NCBI GenBank assembly: GCA_024196135.1
Contig: JAMQCK010000869.1
Coordinates: 1-14,691 of the forward strand
Length of the DNA stretch: 14,691 bases
Source of the DNA: Pleurotus ostreatus/Saccharomyces cerevisiae fusant
Taxonomy: Eukaryota; Opisthokonta
Reading direction: 5' to 3'
Shown: piece by piece, positions 7,292 to 14,691 of the stretch
Position numbering within the stretch: position 1 is the stretch's first letter
How the letters are laid out: the number at the start of each line of letters is the position of its first letter
The notes under the pieces: model-generated
The model's database searches: none
The model's input: the letters and a program-made list of their open reading frames with translations, nothing else
What the model was told of the DNA's origin: nothing
Translations under genes and position numbers: made by a program

Positions 7292-9771
7292 TTACAGGTC
7301 GAAAGCATGACGGTCCAAAGCTATACCTTCAAGGTCCTGCCGGTCGCAAAGGGTTGCCAGATCCAACCTCTGCATATGCAAGCAAGCGGTCTTCAAGCTT
7401 CCCCAAAGTGCGCCGGACGTCACACCGCGCCCCTCTCCCGAGCCAGCGGGGTCGATGACGCCCTCACTGTCCTGGAGCAGAAGTGCATCGAGTATATGAC
7501 CGGCTGCCTCTTTGTATCTCTGTGACCTTGCGTTAGAATGTACACAGGAAGGGCAGTGCGAAGCGACATACGAAGAGGTTGATGCAGGAGATGCCAAGGT
7601 TGTACCGCGCGCGAATGTACAGAGGGTTCAGCTCCAAAGCCCTGTAGTAATAGTCCAAGGCCTCTTGAGGGCGATTGCTATTCGCCAGTGTAGCACCGAC
7701 GCGATTGTACAGCAGCCAGTCCTAGGCGGGGATGAGCACGGTCAAAAAGCCACATGTTGGATAACCTACCTCAGGACGCACAGCGAGCGCCGTGCGGAAG
7801 CAGTCGCACGCTTTCACATACTCCTCATTCGTGTTCAGCATGACGGCCAACGCGATCTGCACATCCGCGTCGATCTCCCCCGACGCGTCACTCCGGATAA
7901 CGTGCATCAAGCATTCGACGAGGTCGGTGTACTGTCTGGCCGTCGACATCTCCTCCGACACCTCCGGGTGGCCGGCGCGATATTGGGCGACCAGCGGCGC
8001 GAGCTTGTCATTCCGGTTGAGCCACTCGCGGATGGCGTTGTAGGTGCCGGCGCGGTGGTTGTCGTTGGTGAAGGAGACGGCGAGGGCGAGCCAGGCGGGC
8101 ATGTAGGTGGGGTCGAGTGCGACGGAGCGCTGTAGGGCGTGCAGGGCTTTTTGCTCGCGCTCGCTTTCTTGCTGCTTCACACCGAGCTCGAACCATGCGG
8201 CTGCGTTCGTAGGGTCGCGCTGGACGGCTGCTTCGAGCTCCAGGATGCTCTGTAGTCCAAGTTAGCTGGAGCCTGACGACTCATAATTGATAAGACACAC
8301 TTCATAGGCAGTCTGCGCATGCATCCGGTGATGCCGAGACGATTCACCCAACAGGTACGGGTTATTGGGCTGGAACTGGTACTGCGGGACCGGCTTGATA
8401 CCGGTCGCGGTCGCCTCGAACTGGTCCCAGCTATCCTGAAGAGCAGCCCACTGCGAGTTCGTTTCCTGCGCGCGCTGATTCCGCGCCGCCTCCGCCGCCT
8501 CTCCCTGATCCTTCCAGTACTTGATGTAGTCAGCGTTCTCGCGCGCAAAGTAGGCGTCGTTGTCGTCCATCTGTGCGTCCACGCCCTCCGCTTCAGCAAC
8601 GGTGGCATCGTGGATCTGACGTAGATTCTCCTGCGCTAGTTGGCGGAAGCCAGTTGCCTGGATTTGCGAGCCGGGGGCGTGGATTTGCGATCCGGCGGCT
8701 GGAAGACCGCCCACTGGGACAGCGCGACCCTTGCCCTTCACGTCGACCGATGGCTGCTGAGTCGCTTGCTCGGCGGGTATCATGTCGTCCCCTTCCACTA
8801 CGACTTCGTGGTCGCGGAGCTGGCGCATCAACGACATGAACTGGCTCTTCTTGAATTTCTCGTTTCCTTCATGCTGCACGGAGTCCAGAACCATGCCTGC
8901 CATTCGGGACAGTTCGTCATCGCCCACGGGTCTTTGCGCCTGGTTCGCCGTCGCCTCTTGAGCGTCTTGCGGGGCTGGCATGATGAGCGTCTCCTGCGCC
9001 GCAAAAGCAGTTTCCCACTTTGACGAGTCTGTTGCTGGAAGTGAGTACGACTAGCATCCCTAACTGAGATAAAAGACACTGAGATAAAAGACGTACGGTC
9101 GACCGAATGCGCTGACTGCATGGGGCCTTGAGCTTGGGCTTGCATGAGGGGCCCGTTCGCGCCAAAAGCCTGGTACGGAGCAGGACCCCAAGTCGCGGCG
9201 CGTTGCATAGGGAGCACGCCAGATGCAGTATGTGAGGAGGACAAAACCTGAGCGGACATGGGCGCCTGGGGAGAAGCGACCTGAACAGGAGAAGACACCA
9301 TGGGGGAAGCGACCATAGGCTGATCGAGCATGAACTCGCTCGCCCAAGCCGCAGACGAGGAGCCCTGCATCTGGGGAGCGTGACTTTGCCTCTGCGGCGT
9401 GTGCGCAAAGTGATGCTGTGGTAGCGACTCTGCTAAGGGAGCCATGTTAAAGGCCGTATCGACGGCGAGAGGGGCGGGGCTTTTCTGCGCGAAGAACCGG
9501 GCAGCATCTTGGTCTTGGGCTGCTGAGGGGGGTCGGAAGGCCTTTACGACCTGAGTACATGTATGGTAGGGGAGTAGAGAGACTCACAGATGGTCCCGCC
9601 CGTGTCCCAGATCCAATATAATCCTGCTAAGGATGAGCTCACCGTCCTTCCTATACCGAGTGCCTTACACACCTGGCTTAGACCCCGATCGGTGTTGAAG
9701 CGCTTGGAGAGTTCCTGGAGTGCGTTCGAGGGGCCGCACTCAGCATTGTTCATGAGCATGGGGAGCGCCAT
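7292..9771 (-). CDS. PEX5: Peroxisomal targeting signal 1 receptor Pex5
   Basis: Cytosolic shuttling receptor that binds the C-terminal SKL-type signal of peroxisomal matrix enzymes and docks at Pex14/Pex13. Exons: 9771-9673, 9623-9588, 9550-9097, 9034-8301, 8249-7770, 7721-7572, 7519-7292; 726 aa. The start ATG has an ideal ccaccATGG context. The N-terminus [12 protein letters not shown] has the conserved Cys12 used for mono-ubiquitination and recycling. WxxxF-type Pex14-binding motifs are WASEF (114-118) and WETAF (203-207, made by splicing). The middle is disordered and Gln/Ala-rich. TPR repeats start near 410 ([21 protein letters not shown]) and include [23 protein letters not shown] and [12 protein letters not shown]. 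The C-terminal bundle has [15 protein letters not shown] and [10 protein letters not shown]. Exon 2 is only 36 nt and is followed by a 37-nt intron; intron 3 holds a 15-bp tandem duplication. Confidence 0.96.
9063..9092. repeat. Perfect 15-bp tandem duplication in a PEX5 intron
   Basis: ACTGAGATAAAAGAC occurs twice back to back. It lies inside the 62-nt PEX5 intron 9035-9096. On the coding strand each copy contains a pyrimidine tract followed by CTCAG, so the duplication creates two decoy acceptor-like sites close to the donor. Confidence 0.9.
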
Positions 9772-9873
9772 GGTGGTCGCTGACGAGGACCGGATGCGCA
9801 CGCGAGGAGGGGAAGTCGAAGGACTGAGAGACCCACCGGGCCGAGGCTCGCTTTAGGCGCTACCGGCAATTGC

Positions 9874-9902
9874 CACGTGAAAACGACTATCGCGATCACG
9901 TG
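9874..9902. promoter_or_regulatory. Pair of inverted CACGTG boxes upstream of PEX5
   Basis: CACGTGA at 9874-9880 and TCACGTG at 9896-9902 form an inverted pair 103-131 bp upstream of the PEX5 ATG. CACGTG is the classical target of bHLH factors (Cbf1- or SREBP-like in fungi). Which factor binds cannot be read from the sequence. Confidence 0.5.
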
Positions 9903-9914
9903 CGCTTGAGGTTG

Positions 9915-9941
9915 ATTTACGCAGGCTTGAGCTGCGTAAAT
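9915..9941. repeat. 10-bp perfect inverted repeat, 7-nt spacer, upstream of PEX5
   Basis: ATTTACGCAG and CTGCGTAAAT flank a 7-nt spacer, 144-170 bp upstream of the PEX5 start codon. It could be a dyad binding site, or a hairpin if transcribed. Confidence 0.7.
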
Positions 9942-10357
9942 GAGGGCTTTCGCGCGCGATGATGACCGTGCATTCACACCGCAGGGTGCTTTGAGCGTGG
10001 TCGGAGATTCAAAAGGATTACGGTTGACCAGAGCTTCGCTGGCACGAAGTCTAGGTTTATCACGCGCTACACGACCTGCATCACTGCAAACAATGTACTA
10101 GGAAAACATAGGCGACCAAAGCTTCCTGGAAAGGCGAATAGATACTATTACAAGTACAAGGGGAGTTGGAGACGTAAACACCGACGAACTAGACAGGAAT
10201 ATAGGATATCGACCGGTCCTTCTGCAATTACTGCGACGTATTAATGGACCTTGCCATATGTTACCAGTGTTGTACAGGTGTACTTCTCGTCTTCCGGAGA
10301 CGTTAGGTTAAGTTCCTCGATGACTTGTTCCAAGGTCGATGCTGAATGGGAGGCGGA

Positions 10358-11422
10358 TTATGCGGTCGGTGCCGCTGATGCTTGCATTTGCTTCTCCCTG
10401 GCGATGATATCGCGGCAGTCCGAGCCGCCTTCGGAGCGTACTTGACTGGGGTCAACTGAAGGACCAGCACCCGGGCAGCCTCCAGACTTACGGTGTCTCT
10501 GAGGGAGTATAAGGCGCCAAGTACGCGCGAGAATGCGGGAAGACATACGTTCAGTGCATCCAACCGGCTGAAGGTCTTCTTACAACCTTGGCAGGTGTTG
10601 GCGTGGGCTTTATCCGATTGGTGTAAAGCCTGATGACGCCTGAACCGCGATTAGACGCTGCACGTGTAGGGAATACCGGAATACTCACTTGCAGTCGTGC
10701 TGCCTAGCGAAACTCTTATTGCAATCGGGAAAATTGCAGACGAAGGGCCTCTCCTCAGTATGAGAGCGCAGATGGCCTGGTTGATCATCAGCGTCGCGTC
10801 CGATAGGTCATTATATGCGCTTACCACGGAGATTGAAGCGCCTCGTGAACGTGCTACCGCATCCTGGCACCGGGCACACGAAGTGCGCCTCGTTTCGCCG
10901 CCGGCTCGCGCTCGCGATCTGCGTCGCGGACGTCGTGACTTGCTGTTTCTCGACCTGCAAGATCGGCGGCAGGCGCGGCATGGCGCCCGCGGACGCGTAG
11001 TGGTTGGCGCCCGGCCCGCCGTCCAGCCCGAAGGCGGACGGATCTTGCTGTGGGCCAGGAGAGGAAGAAGTGCGCGAGTGCTGCTGGTCTTGGAGCATGT
11101 GAGGTGGCGGCGCTTGCGTCCTCCCGTGCCGATCGGGACCACCGTTCGTCGTGTACTCGGGCATTGGCGGTGGTGGGGGAGGTGTGGACGTAGACGGCAG
11201 CGCGTAGCCATGTGAAGGAGGAGGTCTATCGTACGAAAGCATAGGCATGGGTCCTGGGTGCATTGAGGGTCCATCGGCGTGGGCAGAGAAATCGGGCATC
11301 ATGAACGGGGGAGGAGGATAGTCCTTGAAGATGGCTTCGTGGGACAGGGGAGGTGTAGAAGAGTTGATGGTCGGTGTAGAGCTCCAGTTAGAGCGAGCTG
11401 CTCCGGAATCCGCGACGTCCAT
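10358..11422 (-). CDS. C2H2 zinc-finger transcription factor, Crz1/Prz1-like finger arrangement
   Basis: Probable nuclear regulator of 288 aa. Exons: 11422-10825, 10776-10689, 10639-10549, 10498-10492, 10440-10358. Residues 1-175 are disordered and rich in Pro, Ser and His (poly-Pro near 80-86). Three fingers follow without gaps: finger 1 Cys183/Cys188/His201/His205, finger 2 Cys213/Cys218/His231/His235 (C-x4-C-x12-H-x3-H each), and a C-terminal finger Cys245/Cys248/His261/Cys270 (C-x2-C-x12-H-x8-C). The linker THTEERPFVC-like segment (SHTEERPFVC), FARQHDCKRH and SRLDALNRHLRSEGG recall Crz1/Prz1 calcineurin-responsive factors. I see no clear PxIxIT calcineurin-docking motif, so function stays open. 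Exon 4 is a 7-nt microexon. The start is the first in-frame ATG, with A at -3. A 5'UTR intron (11468-11529) is likely. Confidence 0.85.
10492..10498 (-). other. 7-nt microexon of the C2H2 gene
   Basis: AGACACC is bounded by a CTCAG acceptor (10499-10503) and a GTAAGT donor (10491-10486), with normal 50- and 51-nt introns on either side. Joined to AAC upstream and TACGCTCC downstream, it reads N-R-H-L-R-S and supplies the zinc ligand His261. Skipping it shifts the frame. Confidence 0.82.
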
Positions 11423-11911
11423 TGTGAAAGGGAGCAAATAAGCGCTTTGTAAGAGCCCGACAGTCAACTGGAACAAGGCCTTGTTCGCCGTGAGCCTAGG
11501 ACTCACGCGAGGTAGATCTCGCCGCTCACCTCGATGAATGACGAACAGAGTGCGATGCAAAAGGCGAATGCGTGATGAACGAGGAGAACAAGCGCTGGTA
11601 CCCGCCCCAATCACGTTGACTGTCCGCTTCAGGAGGCAGAAGCGCCCAGTTGCCTTTTCCGAGCGAAATGTCCAACACGTGTTTGCACCGCTCTGGCACC
11701 GCCACTCCCGATTTCAATCACCTCCTGAATGCTGTGCACCTGCATTTCGCACCGAGGTCCCGGCTCCGTCATCCGTACGCCGCGAGCTTGGCCACTGACT
11801 TGCAACGACAGAGGTGAAGACAGACTCTGGATACTTCCTGACAGTTTAGAGAAGACTTGCAACGAACGCATCTATGTTACAGCAGTACAGTCAATCCGAT
11901 CAGTTCGCCGA
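11423..11911. promoter_or_regulatory. Upstream region and leader of the C2H2 gene; 3' flank of the lipase gene
   Basis: Both neighbours are on the minus strand. The part next to the C2H2 ATG contains a likely 62-nt 5'UTR intron (donor GTGAGC at 11529, acceptor TTCCAG ending at 11468). Two dyads lie inside that intron (11471-11486 and 11489-11507). Further out are a palindromic E-box AACACGTGTT (11674-11683) and a 12-nt direct repeat GACTTGCAACGA (11797-11808 and 11854-11865). No coding region is supported; the in-frame extension of the C2H2 gene up to 11614 has no ATG. Confidence 0.5.
11471..11507. repeat. Two adjacent dyads in the C2H2 leader
   Basis: GAACAAGGCCTTGTTC (11471-11486) is a perfect 16-bp palindrome. 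Two bases later CGTGAG (11489-11494) and CTCACG (11502-11507) form a second dyad around the palindrome CCTAGG. Both lie 49-86 nt upstream of the start codon, inside the proposed 5'UTR intron. Confidence 0.7.
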
Positions 11912-14678
11912 CTATTCATTGAAGATGTGCGAGTCCAGCAAGCGCCGGCGCCTCAGCAGCTCAGACTCCGTGATCGTCTGACCCGTCGGCCGCGTCTTCG
12001 CGCCCTCTGGAGTGTCGTATCCTCCGTCCGTATCATCTGACAGCACCCCATAAAAGTCCATCTGCAGGTCCGGGTGGTACGAGCCCTGATGAGGGAGCGT
12101 AGGCGGGCTGGGATGCTCCCCATCGCCGTTAATTCTAGCAGGACGAGGAGGGCTCGCGCGCGCGGGACTTGAAACGCGCGGCTTGCTGTCGCTGGAGATG
12201 GAGTACGTCCGGGAGTTGGCGTACTTCTTCGGGACGAAGGTGATGGTCGAATCCGTGTCCGTCTCGGTCTCGGACGCGCTAAGAGCGGGAGCGCCATCAC
12301 GCTCCGATGGTCCGCTGCTGTTCTGCATGGTGTGATGCACGAACGTCTCGTCCATCCATTCCGCGAGCTCTTCAATAACCTGTATACACAATTCAGCCAA
12401 GTCTTCGACGATTACAACCCAACCGCACTCACCGCAACAGCCTCGGTCATCAGCGCCGGCATCTGCAGATACCCATGGCTCCAGTCCGAGAACAGCACCA
12501 TCTGCACCCAGTCGTCCTCCGTCTCCGCCGCCAGCTTCGCCCGCTCGCGCTTCAACGCCGCCACGTCGTGCTTCATCGCCGCCCCATCACGGTTGGCTGC
12601 CCCCGCATCGCTCATGCGCAGGCTCTCGCCGAAGCGCGCGCTCTTCCCTGACAAAGCGAGGTCGAGCTCGACCTTCCGTGCGCGTTTCGCCTCGCGGACG
12701 CGCCCGGCGAAGATGACCGTGTCGTCCACGAACGGGTCCTTCTCGCCGCATTGCATCAGCAGGGGCGGGAATTGGGCGAGGAGGTGATCCGGTGTGAGGA
12801 TGGGCGAGATGTAGTAGTCCGTCTTGAAGTCGGGGTTGCGGTAGGGGCCAATGTAGAGGATGGCCATGGCGCGCATCTGTAAATAGTGGTCAGCACACGG
12901 CATGTCATGGTAGCCGGATAACATACCATGCTGGGAGAGATGATGCGGTCCTGGAAGTACCCCGTACGGCTGGTCATCGTCAAGCGAGTGCCTATGGGCT
13001 CGGAGTTCTTGCCGGCGCCTCCCTTCTTCTTGACGGAGAGGGCGGCCTGGACGTCCGCTGCCTCGACCGCTTGTGAAAGCTCCTGCTGATGCCTCTCCAT
13101 GACCGAGTCCGACCGCCGAGGCACGGGGCGCGCTGCCCGCGTCGGAGGATATGGGACCTTGACTCGGTCCTCGATAGGGCGCTCTTCCTCGGGATACTGT
13201 CTATCGTCCTCCGAGCTCTCCTCGTCGGCCAGGGAGCCATTCTCGTCTCCGCTAGCAGACGTAGACGTGGTGCGCTTGGGGAGATGTTTGCGCAGCGCGG
13301 GGTTTCTGAGGGAGGATGTGGACCGCCTATGCCGAACGATCGTCTTCGTCTGGATCTCATCTTCATCGTCGCCTATAGCGCGAAGAGTGTCCCGCCAGCT
13401 GGCTCTCCGGCGAAGTTTCTTGCGCTTGGGGAAAGTAGGACTGTCGCCGACCATGCTAAGAGGACTCTGGAGGGAAAGGATTAATACAGCACGATCGTGC
13501 GGAATAGTCGAGCCACGTACAACGTGCTTCAAATGGTCCTTCTGCGCGACCAGCTCATGTAGTCCAGGTAGATTTCCGGACGACTGCTCCGATCGAAGGA
13601 CCTTCAGGTGCTCGGCAGACATCCACGACGTGAAGTTGAAGTCCAGGGCTGCGTAGTTGAGGACCAAAGCGACAGGAATAGGCAGCGGGTGGTTCGGCGT
13701 CTTCGCATTATGCTCTAGGATCTTGACCATGGCAGCGACCGCGAGAGTAGCGCCTCTGGAGTGGTTGTGAGTCCCTCGTTCAGCTGCAGACAACGAGACG
13801 TACGCAGAGTCGCCGCTGATGATAATATTTAGTCTCTTGCCAGACATTCCGACGACCGCGCCGTCTGGCAAATGCGGTTAGTCGACCCTTGGCAGAGATC
13901 GAGCGATGGTACATACTTGTCTCGACCAGCGCCTTGTAGAGGTCGAAAACCTCGTCTATAGAGAAGGGATATGGATCTACGCGGAAATGTCAATCATACA
14001 ACGGGGTGCGAGCTATAGACGGCTCACATTCGGGTGCTTTACCGTAGTCTACCGACAGGACAGGACGCTTTGTCGAGATGGCCCAAAGCCGCAACCTTTC
14101 CTGATGGTGCAGCGGTGACATGGCCACAAATCCGCCGCCAGGGAAATCCAGCACTAGATCAACTGCATCTGCGAGCTCCGCTGACGGCGGCGCAAAGAAC
14201 AGATACGTGGTGATGGGGCGAGTATATTGCGAGCCCGTGGGCCGCTGAATGAGGACCTTACGGAAAAGCGAGACCCGGGGGAAGTGCATGAAAGCTTGTA
14301 GGATCGGGTTTGACGTCTTCTCCCAAGTGGCCCGCAGCATTTCGACTGTCGGCACCGCGCGGAATTTGCGCAGCTGGGGGGTGGTCAGGTTAGGGTAGGA
14401 ACGGGCGAAGTTTATTGGGGCGGCGCACCTTCTCGTCGGCTTCGTTGGCGTAGATGATGTAGTAGCCGGAAAATAGGACGGAGCAGATGTGGCGGAGCCA
14501 CCGTGGCTTGATGTGCATGGCGGTCGCGAACCCCGCGTCAAGACCTGTGGCGATCCACGTCGCCCGATAGTATGAGGGCGAATACTAAGAAAATGTCAAT
14601 TAACGCGTATGCGCGCAGGAAAGCAACACGTACGAGGCGTGCAAGAGGTTCGGGTGCTGGTGTGTATGAGATGAGCAT
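11912..14678 (-). CDS. Alpha/beta-hydrolase of the hormone-sensitive lipase family (large, with Ser/Arg-rich insertion)
   Basis: Predicted carboxylester/acylglycerol lipase of 784 aa. Exons: 14678-14634, 14584-14429, 14373-14028, 13976-13917, 13864-13804, 13755-13521, 13466-12927, 12876-12433, 12379-11912. The N-terminal region (SYYRATWIATGLDAGFATAM, GYYIIYANEADEK) is typical of large fungal members. The oxyanion-loop motif is FPGGGF (144-149), where animal members have HGGGF. Next come LSVDYGKAPEYPYPF, the nucleophile motif GDSAG (Ser222, created by splicing), GEKDPFVDD (catalytic Asp528) and WSHGYL (His615). Between about 302 and 470 lies an insertion rich in Ser, Arg and Glu with KKLRRRASW and HRRSTSS. 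The C-terminal 150 residues are Ser/Pro-rich and disordered. The ATG at 14678 is the best start inside the window, but the frame stays open to the edge, so the true start may lie beyond it. Substrate cannot be read from sequence. Confidence 0.9.
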
Positions 14679-14691
14679 CAGTCCTGCCCCA

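Larger units (their letters stand above)
9772..10357. promoter_or_regulatory. PEX5 upstream region and 3' flank of the C2H2 gene
   Basis: Both flanking genes are on the minus strand, so this 586-bp stretch holds the 3'UTR of the C2H2 gene at its right end and the PEX5 promoter at its left end. The PEX5 side contains two CACGTG boxes (9874-9879 and 9897-9902) and a 10-bp perfect inverted repeat (9915-9924 / 9932-9941). Two loosely similar GACCAxAGCTTC stretches occur near 10027 and 10113. I see no coding region. Confidence 0.55.

Noticed and set aside
7512..8135. 207-codon plus-strand open frame
   Set aside because: Shadow of the PEX5 TPR exons, lacks its own family similarity.
9772..9801. 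N-terminal extension of PEX5 to 9801
   Set aside because: It begins with GTG, whereas the ATG at 9771 has an ideal context and gives the usual Pex5 N-terminus.
13099..13656. 185-codon plus-strand open frame
   Set aside because: Shadow of the Ser/Arg-rich lipase insertion on the opposite strand.

Overview
This window looks like a piece of nuclear genome from a filamentous basidiomycete fungus, most likely an Agaricomycete. It is GC-rich and compact. Genes lie on both strands and are cut by many GT..AG introns of about 50 nt, some exons being only 7 to 43 nt long. The protein families are fungal throughout. I found no CRISPR array, rRNA gene, intact tRNA gene, transposon ORF or bacterial-style operon. 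Gene models were built by hand, by joining exons so that conserved motifs read through in frame.

Layout from left to right: (1) ERT1, a Zn2Cys6/PAS regulator of gluconeogenesis (AcuK/AcuM type), minus strand, 258-2429, 8 exons. (2) A divergent promoter region of about 0.6 kb. (3) A HemK/MTQ1-type release-factor glutamine methyltransferase, plus strand, 3043-4103, 3 exons. (4) A gap of 1.8 kb without a convincing gene. (5) A PRA1/Yip3-family membrane protein, minus strand, 5934-6687, 6 exons. (6) A small CDC26-like APC/C subunit, plus strand, 6879-7079, with a likely 5'UTR intron. (7) PEX5, the PTS1 receptor of peroxisomes, minus strand, 7292-9771, 7 exons. (8) A regulatory region with two CACGTG boxes and an inverted repeat. 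(9) A three-finger C2H2 transcription factor, minus strand, 10358-11422, 5 exons, one of which is a 7-nt microexon carrying a zinc ligand. (10) A large alpha/beta-hydrolase of the hormone-sensitive-lipase family, minus strand, 11912-14678, 9 exons, whose 5' end lies at or just beyond the window edge.

These are mostly housekeeping or regulatory genes and do not form a classical cluster. Three of them touch one physiological theme: the lipase (freeing acyl chains), PEX5 (importing beta-oxidation and glyoxylate enzymes into peroxisomes) and ERT1 (switching on gluconeogenesis). That link is an inference from families and may be coincidence. The sequence-level oddities I rate highest are the 7-nt microexon, stop-free introns of 3n length placed exactly in the ERT1 zinc cluster and the lipase nucleophile motif, and PKA-like sites in a large insertion of the lipase.
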